A stretch of DNA of 64,000 nt from Alitta virens (lineage: Eukaryota > Annelida > Polychaeta > Phyllodocida > Nereididae). The position numbers were made by a program, and so were the translations under genes. Position 1 is the stretch's first letter. Each line of letters starts with the position of its first letter. Shown here piece by piece: positions 21,933 to 33,900 of this stretch. The notes under the pieces are model-generated. The model was given only the letters and a program-made list of their open reading frames with translations, had not been told where the DNA came from and did not search any database. The stretch is taken from positions 11,094,290 to 11,158,289 of the forward strand of contig OW028586.1 in assembly GCA_932294295.1 (NCBI GenBank), read 5' to 3'.

Positions 21933-24900
21933 ATTTAGAAGCTGAAGTGAACCAGCTGTTCCCTTGCAGAATTGTGAGTTTTTCTCTTCAGATGTTTTAT
22001 GTATCTCTGAAGTACAAAAATGCTTGAATACTCCTTATGCCCCAATTTATTGTAAATTTATGCTTTCAGGATCCGAAATATGCCACGTCTGGTTCTGATG
22101 TCGAAAGTGAAATTTCCGATGTCTATCTGTGTAAGTATTCACGTGGTCCTGTTATTCCCAATGACTCATTTATTCCTCTAATGCTGAAGTTAACAGTGAA
22201 CTGTTAACTGGTGACTTCGAAAATTAACGCATTAATGACGAATTGACTGCAATGCTTATAGGCATTAACTTCAGTTCAAAACCCAATGCAAATCATGAAA
22301 TGTAAAAATGTGGTAGGTTTTTTTTTGGTGTCTGCCATTGTGTATGACTTCTGCGGACATCACAATTACGGCCTTGGCTGCTAGCAGGCCTGGTCATGCT
22401 TATGTCTTTCTCAACTCCCTGAGGAGCATATGGGTGTCGGCTTACACAACGCCATCACTGATCATTCCAGTGCATCAATGCCTAGATGACAAAAATGCTC
22501 TTATATATTGCAGATAACCCACACAACAACAGGCCAGATACAAGTAAGTTTCAGTTATGTTCATTTCCATGTAACAAACTTTCATTATCTTTTACTTTTG
22601 ATCGATTTGGAATGGAATAGAATATCGGTCAGAATGCAGTTAGGTGTAAACGGGGAGAAGGGAAACTTGAATACAAGAATCTCGAAGGCTTTTTCATGGA
22701 TGATGGGAATGAGCTTATAAGTAGCTCCAGTCATAGATTAAGTGGTATAGCTTTTTCTTTTGTGCTGTTTTAAAATTGCTAACTTGGAAGTTGGTTTGAA
22801 GATGATCTGAACATTAATTTGTCTAGAATATTCTATTGATCTTGCACTGTCAATATGTGCTCAGAATGTTTAATGTGTGGAAGTGCCTGTGTCTTGTAGC
22901 TTGGGTATTCCACCAAAGTGGTCATACAACATGACATTGTATTTGCAGTCATAGAGGCATACCAAACTTGATTGGAAGTGGTCGATTTTGCTCTTTTTGT
23001 GTTTTTTTCTCTTTATTCTTATTACCTCTTCTCTGAAATTTTGCAAGCATGCAACCTTTCTTAATCTGTTTCCTTGGCTTCATTTGTTGCATTGATAGTC
23101 ATTGCTTTCATTGTCAGCTTTGTCGTGTGTATTTGCTAATTTTTATGATGACATTTTCAGATGACATTTTCAATCAGTTCCCAGCACTGAGTCGGAGGAA
23201 GACAAGGGTTGATTTTAAGAAGTATTTTTGTGGGATGAAGCCGATGCAGACAGTGTGGCAGATTCAGATTTTGAAGGTAATATTGTTTACTTGCAGTTTC
23301 TTGAATTTTTGTGAGAGCTTCTTGTGCTAAATTAATGTCTTGTGTTTTAGTGCATCCCAGTGATGCTGATTCCGAAGATGGTAGTGACAATGAAGCATCT
23401 GAGCAGTGTGATGATGATTCCAAAGAAGATAATGGAGAGGATAAAACAGGTGAGCAATGTATTAGCTTGGCTTACGGGTAGCATAGCTTCTCGGAATCTC
23501 TTACGTATGCACAATATCTGTCGAAGAGGCATCCTACTTTCTAAACATCCAAAATCATTTATCTAAATATGGCCTAGAGTACATTTTGATTAAATTGAAA
23601 CTGCTTAAACTCTGTTATCTGAACACAGAAATTATTATCTAAGAGTGGTGGAAGAGTGCATGTCATTTCTTTAAAATTTCATGGCAGTAGGTGAAGTAGT
23701 TGAAATAGTTAAAAATTACAGCCTTCAGAAATGATCTTGATGTAATTAATACAGTATAATTGTTAGCAGTTCATTGTATTTAACAGAATTGCGACAGAAA
23801 GAGCAACAGCTGGTTCAATGTAAAGAAGAGGAACACAGTATCAGTAATTGCATGTTTTGAAAATATTTATAGCAGTTGGAAACTCGAGAACAATTACACA
23901 GGAGTTTGGTGTTTTACACTGCTCCAGCACAATTTTATGTAATAATAGTGTGTAGTCTCCATACGTTGTGCCCAACATGAATATTTATCGGGAGAATTGT
24001 GTCCCCTTGACTGAACATGAATGTGTTACGCATGGATCTGGATTATCTTAAGCGGCTCAGAGCATTTTCAGAATGCCAAAAACTCATTACAATTTTAAGT
24101 TCAGTGCATTTTTGTGAGTTGTGCAAATCAAGGATGTCCTGTACTGTGGATCTCCAGTGTCCTCGCCCTCGCGTAGGCATACAGGTTATGGTTGCATACT
24201 GAGCCAAAAATAGCTGTATCTTACTTAGCTAATATTGCTCGAAACTTAACCTAGCTTTTTGTGCAACTACTTCCCGGGTTTGATCCCAGTAGGTAGCCTA
24301 CATTGGTCGCTTGTTTCAGTCATCCTTCACCTCATTGTGGGACCCTCTGGCATCACCCACCCACAATGCTGTAATGTGCTTAATGCTTGTATGAGTTCAG
24401 AGCTGACCTTTGTTGATACTGATCATTTAGTGTTTCATTTTTGTTTTCTGGTCATCAGGATATATGTTGACAAAAAATGCTTAGTCGACCTTGCCTTTTT
24501 GCAACATTTGGCAAACGGACTTAAGGCGACACCTACTTCTAAAGCACAAAAACGAAAATTGGGTTAAAACAATAATAGAAATGGAAAAGTCGGGACAAAT
24601 CTCAAGAAAGGAAAGAAAACATTAATTTGACTCTCCTTATGTTTTAGGTGAACAAACCAAGTGAGGGGACTGAGTGACAGTGAAGCTGTAAACAAACCAA
24701 GTGAGGGGACTGCCAGGGACAGTGAATCAGTAAGTTAGGCAATTGACTAAATACTGAATGTTTGACCTATCTTCATTGGATAAAGTTTTTGCACACCTAC
24801 AGTTTCCTAAGAGCAAAATGCCACAAATTGGAACCATTGCATAAGAAATTACACGAGTCATTGCATAAGAAATTATACGAGTCAATTTCTATTACCTGAT

Positions 24901-27900
24901 GTCCTATCCGGCCAATGTGTCCATCTTTCTTGAGCAAATCCAGAACTTGACCGTGTGAGGTTAAGCAGCACAATTTGGTAAAAATGACTGTTATGAGTGC
25001 TCTGACTTTTGCATTTGTGTTGCTTTTCATTTTTAACTTTATTATTATTATAATTTTTTTTCTTTTTAGGAGAGATCACATTTTACCTCAGAGAATTTCC
25101 AAGCATCAAAAAAGAAATTGCCATGCAAAGGTAAGGTTAAATCCTTCTCGCATTGAAGGGAAGGGATATATGGTAAATTAAGGACTGATTTCATAAAAGC
25201 ACTTGACACAAATAACATACACTTCTGCACTTTTGTATACATAGGAGACAGGGAGATTAGTTGAAGTGTTGCCACAAACAAACTTTATGATAGGATGCTG
25301 AAGTGGCTGTGCACTTGTGCAGTGAAACCTGGTCATTGTAGGTCTAGGGGAGTTTGGCCAAAGCAAAATGTCATTTTTATGTTGGCATAAGTAAATGGCA
25401 CAGCTATGGACAATGGCCATTGAATAGGATTTGTGGGTTTGAAGTCATTTGCTATTAACCTTTTGGGAGCATGGTTTCTGTGGGAGTCTTTTTCTGGTGA
25501 GTTGACGTCCGAGTTATTACAGCCCCAACAAAGAATTTCTAGCACTGAAATGGTCACATCATTAAAAAAACAATTGTCTCACTTTTTGTGAAGTTAATGT
25601 TGAGCTTGCATGATGCAATTGCTCTTGATTCATATTTCTAACTTTCTGAGTACTGCAAACCACGCTGCCTTTTCTGCTATTTGCGTAGATCTTTGCTACC
25701 TAGTTGGTTCTGCAGTCGCGGACCTTAGAGTAGACATTTTCACACGTACAGAGTGCTCACTCTAAGAGTCCACGATTCTGTGATAGGAATAGCAGAAACA
25801 GAAGCTTGATTCATCATGGTATGACATGGGATGATGAGCAGTACTCAAGTTATTAGCACATTATATTGATTGCATATCAAAAAAGATTTTGAAATGAATT
25901 ATTAAATTTGATTTTTCAGAAGGAAAAAGGTGTTCTTGGTCTAAGGAAGAGACCTCCATTATAAATGTGTATCTCCATGAATATGTGGCGATGGAGGGAG
26001 CCTCTATTTCCCAGGCTGCCTTACCAGGTGAGTTATGGGGTTAGCAGAGCCATAGTAATTTTTAAGGGCCAGTATTTCTAGTTAAATTTTGGTTGTGACA
26101 TTTCAGTGATTTACAATATATGATTGCATGCCTCATAGGCAGAATAACGACATTCATTAAAAAAATTTAATGGTGGTCATTTTGAAATTTTTATTTAGGG
26201 AAAGAAAATCAGGGCCTTGGTACAATGACATTCATTTTTGTTTGTCACTGTACTGAACACGAACGCATACTTTGCATTGTAGTGTGTGTGTTCTTGATTG
26301 GGAGACGTTTGACTATGGTCCACACATTCTACACCCGTTATTAGATTGGCAGATCTGGAAGGTCTCCGATCTTTAGTCGATGTCATGTCAAAATGCCAGT
26401 CCATTCGGACAACTCTTGAGGCATGCAGCTCTGCAGCCAGGATGCCTATAGGGTCAAATGACCACTCAGTCAGCTCCTTACCTTGAATCCTGGTATATTT
26501 CATGTAATCCATATTTTTACATAGCTTAATTGGAGTTGTTTTCTTCAAAGGTTAACCAACTGGTATTGCTCCCTGGCTGCATAAAAGAAAAGTTCACACG
26601 AGATGGCAAATGCGTCGAGTCAATATTGAAAGCATTTATGTTCAGAATTTGAGGACTTCATAGGGCCCGCGGTGGGAGGGCGTGTGAACTCCCCATGGAC
26701 TACAGGAAGCTCAACAGAATTATGGTCAAACTTCACATACAGGTAAGCTCGTTTAACCTGTAAATTCTATATCACTTCCCTGTAGTCCAGGGAGTTCCCA
26801 CAAGAATTTTAAAGCTCTCAAATTCCAAAATGTGTATATGTAAATAACGTAGAAAAGCAAATTTTAGTCTACATTATTTATTACCTAAGACAGCTACATC
26901 ATAACAACTTTGCTTCTGTAATGGTTTACAATAATATTTAGCAAAAACATTATCTCCAGTCCAACCAGCAGTGTCCAGAATGTCCTGAATCGGTGCCCCA
27001 TCCCTGTTGGCGGCAGAAGAGCTGGCACCATCGACAGAGTGGGGAGCATATATTTTAGTGTCAATGCCCGCTCGGCTCATTACCTGTTTGACCCAACGGG
27101 CTAGTGTGTCTTTGTTTGCCGGGACATGGGGTTTCTTCAATGAAATGAATAGAGCAGTGGTGTCACCGCACAGCATACTGGTACGTCTGATGTACTCAGC
27201 TAAATAGGTGTAAACACATAATTGTATTAAAAATATACCCTGCTGATTTGACATTAAGAGGTTTTTATAACCTGAACGGCTTTGTTTTAACAATGAGTAA
27301 ATTCTTAAAGTAAACTGACTAGAACTAAGGTCTGAATAAGCTGACCTGAAACTAACAAAATAAGCATAATTAATTTTAGAGTCAAACTTTTAAAACTAAT
27401 ATCCGTTGGTGGGGCCCACTGGTGGAGAAGATCGAGCTCCACGGCCTGATCCCAAGTGTCAATATAACGCGGGTGAGGGGGTGCCAAGTTATAGACGCCT
27501 TTCATGTATGTTTTGACCAGTGGCTGTTGTCCAAACTGCACACTGTAAAGTGGCTGAAGTACTGCAGAGAGTGCAGATCTTGCAGTGTTGAGGGCGTTGT
27601 AGCCAATCTTACGGTCGCGACGGAGTTGCTCTAAGAAGTCGAGAGCTTGGGGTATCGAGCTGGAATGTGGGTGAAGCCCAGTGTTGGAACAGTGATCAAA
27701 CCAGGCTGCTAAATATGTATTATATTGTTTGTGTGTAGATGGTCTCTTAGCTTGTGCTAGAACTTCAGCTGTGTTAGGCGACAAGCCTTGTTTTATATAA
27801 AATTTCCTGATAGTCTGCATACCCAAAGCCGAAGCTTTCCGGCCATTGGGTGGTTGGCGTTGTGGTCGTGAGGCAGGTGAAGTGTACTGGGAGAACCCGA

Positions 27901-30900
27901 ATGGTTAGTGGTGGTTCTCGAAGAAGGGCCTGGATGAGTGAAAACCAAGGTTGTGTTGGCCAGTGTGGGATGACTATGATGGCCTCTGCCCTGTCTGCTG
28001 CAATCTTCTGCAGTGTTCTGCCCACCACACTGAAAGGAGAGAAAAGATAAATGAGCACAAATTTCAATCAGTCCAGGGTGAAACAGTCAATAGCCAGGGC
28101 TCCTGGGTCAGATTGCCATGCACAGTATGTGATAATTTGGTTGTTTAGGCGGGATGCAAACATGTCAATGTCCGGGGTGCCAAACAAGCGACAAATCTGT
28201 CTGAAGGATTGTCCTTTTAGTGTCCATTCTGTTGCATCGTTAAACAAGCGTGATGCACTGTCTGCCTCAACATTGAATTTCCCTGGACAGTGGGTTGCAG
28301 AAAGCCAGTTATTGTTAGTCATGGCCCACAACCAAATTTGCCTAGTTAGCTCTGCCCCCGGAGGGGCAGAGGTTTTGTTATTACATCGATCTCGCAAGAT
28401 GACGTCGCCTTTGGGGAAAACTGTATGATCTGTGATAACACAACTTACATGGCATCTTCCGCTACATCCCGTGGTTTAACGCTACATATTCCCCTTTTAC
28501 AGGTTCCTTTATCTGTTCAGCGTGTTTCGTGGCTCCATTATTCTACGCACAGCCATTTTATACCCCCGTTTTGCCTTGCCCTACACTTTGTCCCAGCTCT
28601 CGCCATTGCCCGAGACGTCCATATGACGTCATCAAGGGAATCCCCGTAACGGGGGAAGCCCAGTCAGCAAGGTTGCGCGAATCACGGACGTAGCCCTTTG
28701 CAGCCCGCTGGTGGAGCGATTGCAGCGCCCCTAGTGGGCGTTGACAGAATTACCTAGCGAAAGTGGCGGGAAATGTCGCGGTTTCGATCCCATTCGGGAT
28801 CTAAGTCTTCTGCAGCTATGGGCAGAGCTCCACACATCCCATGTGCATTCTAGTTATGTTGTTGCAGTTGTTAGAGCGAGTCGAGCCCTGTTTGTTGATG
28901 CCAACAACTGTAGTGGTGTTATCGCTGTTAATGAGGATGTGCGAGTGTTTAAGGGCTCTGCAGCAAGCCTGGAGGGAAAGTAGGGACTGCAGTTAACTCA
29001 AGATAGTTAATTTTGTGAAAGGACGACTACACACAATGCTTAGGTAATATAAAAAAGTTTTTAATGACATGTAAATAGAATATGTTACATAAGTTTAGCA
29101 ATATAAGTTTAGCAATATGACTAGAAGCTAAGTCTAAGTACAAAATTATCCTACGAAGTAGATGAATACCAAGTAGACTAGCTAAATCTGGTAAGATAGA
29201 ATGTGTATAAAGTACAGGTAAAAACTGACTAGCACATTTTCTAGTAGGTGATGTAATTATGCAATACAATACTACAATGAGTGTACATTTGCCAAAATGG
29301 CATAAAGATAACATGATATGTAAGAGTATATAAAGGAGTACTATAAACATATAGATGTTAAGTGACATTCAGGTGTGATTATAGTCACTAAAATGCCCTT
29401 GGAGCCCTGAAAAGCGCCAAGGCCCTGTGTACAGGGCTGGCTCCCAAGGGAGGATGGTGCCCAAGCTTAGTAAGGATGGCAGCACAGTGGCCAGACAAGA
29501 GACTGACACCACTTGAATGAAGAGTTATATTGTGGGAATGGACGGACAATCTGGCAGGTGCACCATGGCCAATCATAGACTGACACCATGGTGGCAGGTG
29601 AAAGGGATAAGGGCGTTGTGTTGGGGTCGGATGTAGGTCATATATGCTGAACTAGACCAGCGACCGGCACGCCGTATGGTTTCTTGGGATTATTGGTCCT
29701 GTGCCATCTGAGTCGTTCTGCCTATCCGAAACGAATGAGTATTGTAGTGGTTGGCAGGCAACCCCGCCAGTGTAAGGCAAGCTTGTAGAAAAGTTGCAAA
29801 TGCTGTTCGGTTGAGTGGGAAGGTGTCCTTATTGATGTACACTGGACCCGACTGAGTGGGTCTGACAGAGAGATAGAGGGTGGTTGCTCTGACAGGGCAG
29901 TATGCCGGGTTGTCAGCCTGCTGTATGATGAGTTGGGCTGGCTGTCGACTGTGTTTAAATGTGGGGAGAGTAAGCTGATATGCATGTTGAGCCTGGAAAG
30001 TGATTAGATTTAGATTGGCGATGGTGAGGGTATGTTGTGGGTCATTTGAGATAACTATTTCTCCCACTCGAAGGCATGCATGATAGGTCATGAGGAAAGT
30101 GTGGGTGAGCTGCTGCATAGACTGCAACAAAATCGTCCCAAGCTGAGCACCAATCGTCATAGCTGAGCACGGATTTCTGTTTTTGTGTAAAGTTGAGCAC
30201 AGGGCCATCAGAGGGGCCCCCAAGGGTCATGGTAAAGGAACTGTCTGATTCCGGGCGTACGAGATCACGGAAATCGACATATTGATCGGCAATGATCGCC
30301 GGACGAATTTTGTCCGGCAGGTGGAGGCCAGCACGTACCCCACTTGACAGGAGGGTTGGTCGCTCAGGCTGAGCCAGAAGGGTGATTACTGACTCACCAG
30401 ATAAAGCATCTTTCGAGGTTGAATGAAGCGCTGTAGTAGGTCCTGGTTGAAGTGCCCAAGGAGCAGTTGGAATAGTTGGGCAAGGATGTGTGGTCTGGGA
30501 GTTAGATGTTGCGGTCTGTGTTGATGAGATGGCAGCCTGTACTAGGTCAGTGAGGCTAGCAACTTCAGCTTGTAGCAGGTCAACGCGAGCAGCCAAGTCA
30601 GTGTTGGTCATCTGTTGGATGGGTAGAGCGGGGTTGCCATCTGGAATGGGGCTGTCATCAGGTGCAGATTCCTGAAGTCTCACGCAAGGGCGACGCACTC
30701 GCTTTGGCCGACTGGCAGGTGTGTCTGTAGGCCCTTGTACTGGCTGCTTTTGACGGCGTGGCATTCTGAAATAAGTGAAAAGAAAGCAGCAGTTTGTGAC
30801 CAGATGGCGTAAAGAAAAACAAGCTGAGTAATTAGATATACATGAATGGAGTGGCATCTCAATAGAACAAGTTTGCATATCCAAGCAGATGCGATGTGCC

Positions 30901-33900
30901 AAATTATGTTCTCAGTTGGTTGGCATCACAATATGACAAGATACTTTGTGTTGTCGCATCCGTTTAGACATACTAAGTCCTGTTTTATAAAAGAATGTTT
31001 TGGGTGGCATCACAAAATGACAAGATGACATGTCTAAGTGGATGCGACAACCCAAAGTAGGTAAATAATAGATGGTTGTTGTGAAGTTGAGACAAGAAAG
31101 TGGAGCATCACAATATGACAAGCGGCATGTCTAAGCGGATGCGAGATAGTAAATAATTGGGTGTCAGGACATGAGAAAATATTAGTGTGTTTTGAAGCAA
31201 TCTGAGCAAACGACAGAGTAGATGGCCTTAGTGAGAGAAGCAGAGTATTTTTTGCGACCAGCATGGGGAATCTGGATGAATGTTGTCATTTGACCAATGA
31301 GATATGGGGATGTCCCAGAACCCTCTGTGGGTGTGATATGTTATGTTGTGTTCGACATCAGCAAAGTGGTTGAGGTATGTGTTGCACCGGTTGACCGTGG
31401 TGGAGAAATCACTGGGGGTTTGGCCATGCAGGCCAGAATGTCTGTACAAGATAGAGCAGACAACGACATGCATGATAATGTTTGATTAGATGTTGGGCCA
31501 AGTCAATGAGGTCAGAGGCCACCTGGAGTGGGTCTGAAGTAGGGTCTGCTAGATCATTGGATCCGCAGTCAATGATAACAAAAAGTGGTTTTATATGACG
31601 CAACTCAGAGGCATGTATGATGGAGTTTACTTTTAGCACCTCTGGTGCCCAATAAATGTACATTCTGTACATGATTAAAGACTTTTAAATGGGTAGCAAC
31701 CTGGCTGGGGGAAGGAGTGGGACAATGGCGGCGGCCTGAAGAAACACGTGCAAGATGCTGAGCAAAAACATTGACAAAAGAATGGCCAATAACGGCACCA
31801 TGTGTGGACATAACGAAGCAAAGAAAAGTAGAATACCTGGAGAATGAAGCACACACGATGTAGCTGCAAAAAAGAGGGCGAAATCCGTGAAGAAATTGAA
31901 GAAATAGTCAATAATGTAGCACTGGAAGCGTGTGACAAATTAGTACCCTAATGTCCTCAGGCTTGCCGGTGCTAATGTGACCAACAAAACCAAGGAACTG
32001 AATTGTCTGTTTTGGAGTTATCACACTTTTTCCCCGGCTAATTGTAAAGCCTAATGAATTCAAGAGCTTTAGTGTGGTTGCTAATGCTTTCAGCAACTGG
32101 CATTTGTCTCTTGCTATCAGCAATAGGTCATCGAGATAGGCTGTAATTGTTATGTTGTGTTTTTCCCGGAGGTGGGAGAGGGGCACTTTTAACAGTTTCG
32201 TGAATGTGCGGGGTGCAGAGGATATGCCATTAGCCAGACATGTGAATCGGTAAAAGCAGTTCTCAAAGGAAAACTGCAAATATTTGCGGTGACTGTTTGC
32301 CACGTTGACACTATAGTAGGCATCTGACAAGTCTAGGCTAGCCATGGAGCAGCCTGGTGAAACCAATTCCAGTGCCGAGGAAAGAGTAGCCATCTTGAAA
32401 TGTACATACTCAATATGGGTGTTGCGGGTGTTGAGGGGTTTGAGGTTAAGGATTAGTGTGTGATTGCCATTGCGTTTCTCACGAATGAAGATATTTGACA
32501 CAAAGCCTGATGGATGGGTAACAGTCTGTAGTAACTCATTTAGTAATGCCTGTGTCACCGAGATTTCATGGGGTTTGTTTATGAGCTGGTTTGGCCAAGT
32601 GTACTGAAAGGGCAATTCTAGCAAGTCTAGCTTAAATCCTTGCACTGTATTTAAGATGTAAGAGTCTGATGTGAGGGCAGACCAGTTTTGTAGGTGACTG
32701 CCCAGAGCTCCTGCTGTGAAGTCAGCTTGGTTATGAAGGTTGGTCGTTAGGGAGACTAGCAACGAGTTGGTTACCTTCAGATCGTCAGGCGAAAGTGTCT
32801 TCATTGGGTTTGGTTTTGGTTGACTTGTGGCTTCCTGCCTCGACCTGAAAGAGAATAAATGTCAATTAGTGGCCAAATTTTGATTGTAGGAGGAGTATAG
32901 CTCACAAATTTCATCTTTGTGTGGCTAGTTCCAAACCAGGTCTAATAAATTGCTTAGTTCATCAGAAACATTAGGCCCCACATCTGAGTCTGCTGCTAAA
33001 GCTTCTACATGTTTCCCCAAATTCACTCCTAAAGGAGCTGTGGATAGTTTTGGTTGGGGGTTGGATTGGCACACAATTTTGGGGGCGACCTCATCCTCGG
33101 ACACATGTTCCCCATCTTCCATTTCAGATTGGAAGTCTCCATCAGTTTCTTCTGCTTGGCCATGAAAAGCCTCTGGTTGTTGCCAGAAGCCAAAGCCATA
33201 CCCTGGGTACTGATAGGGTTGAAAACCCTGCATTTGAGGAGGCATATTCCAGGGCCCAACCGGAGGAACCTTAGAGTTAAGCCAATTGGAAACTTTCTTT
33301 TGTTTGCGATGCTGGTCCTAAACTGGAACAAACTTCAAGAAATTATCTGAGCGGTCCTCATGATCTGAGTCACTTATCTGGTGGTGAGCAGATTTCCTGT
33401 TTTCGTTAGGTCTACGACTTCTGGGCTGTTTTCTGCGGCTCCCATCTCTTGTGGGGCTGTGTCTTGGCTTAGCCTCTTTCCGCTTCTTATTGCGGTGAGT
33501 ATGAGACGATGCGGGAGAAGATGCCCGGCTAGCAATTGGCGAGGCACGCTCGCTATTTGAACCACTGTTGTCATCCGCCATTGTGAAATTGTATTGAGCA
33601 AGGAGCAGGAAGTAGCTCTTGGCCAATGAGAAGCGCGTTTACAGCGCATGGCTGGATGTAAGGAGGGCGCTGATTAGTCGAAGCCCACTGACACCAAAAG
33701 TCATCAACATGGCTTGCCCAGCTTACGCATCGACTAATAACATCGAAATGCTAATTGCAGCGGAAAAGTTCACATTTGATGTTTTATGTATCTCTGAAGT
33801 AGAAAAATGCTTGAATACTCCTTATGCCCCAATTTATTGTAAATTTATGCTTTCAGGATCCGAAATATGCCACGTCTGGTTCTGATGTCGAAAGTGAAAT

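Larger units (their letters stand above)
29012..31926 (-). mobile_element. Nested tyrosine-recombinase element, copy 1 (right end deleted)
   Basis: This element interrupts the DIRS RNase H between QEQDI and NYLELTAV. It carries, in minus-strand order, an SGNH hydrolase frame, a palindrome array, a Gag-like frame and a tyrosine recombinase. Its right end is missing here because of the deletion at 31926/31927; the complete copy is 40803-43843. No target duplication is seen at the complete copy, as usual for recombinase-mobilised elements. The gene set resembles Ngaro-like elements, but no reverse transcriptase is present. Confidence 0.75.
21991..33777 (+). repeat. Tandem duplication, unit 1 (11,787 bp)
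   Basis: The unit starts at GATGTTTTATGTATCTCTGA inside a host intron and ends inside the DIRS leader at TTCACATTT. It is colinear with 33778-46055, with only scattered substitutions and small indels. It differs by a 487-bp deletion at 31926/31927 (missing 43709-44195 of unit 2). The repeat includes both host exons and nested elements, so it arose after all those insertions. Confidence 0.95.
26763..33777 (-). mobile_element. DIRS-type retrotransposon, copy 1, right end missing
   Basis: Minus-strand order: gag, reverse transcriptase, RNase H, tyrosine recombinase; there is no DDE integrase and no LTR. The left inverted repeat is 26763-26800 (AATTCTATATCACTTCCCTG and following). A second block, 26597-26624, left of it matches the inner flank of the right end (46200-46227) in reverse complement, as expected of DIRS split/inverted termini with an internal complementary region. 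Copy 1 is cut at 33777 by the duplication junction. A nested recombinase element, a 474-bp insertion and a 487-bp deletion interrupt it. Confidence 0.85.

Noticed and set aside
23351..23449. Reading this exon in the hydrophobic frame CIPVMLIPKM...
   Set aside because: That frame is open too, but the acidic frame (SDADSEDGSDNE) keeps the phase-1 series of the neighbouring exons.
26195..26548. A 117-codon minus-strand gene in the last host intron
   Set aside because: No motif, no splice or promoter support; it lies between a host exon and the DIRS end and is duplicated only as part of the 12-kb unit.
28051..28428. Plus-strand coding frames opposite the DIRS RNase H and recombinase
   Set aside because: They are shadows of the minus-strand element genes; the same holds for the unit 2 equivalents and for 27422-27634, 30490-30675 and 33050-33350.
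30852..31146. A CRISPR array
   Set aside because: Only four imperfect modules with unequal spacers and one inverted half-site, within a eukaryotic mobile element.
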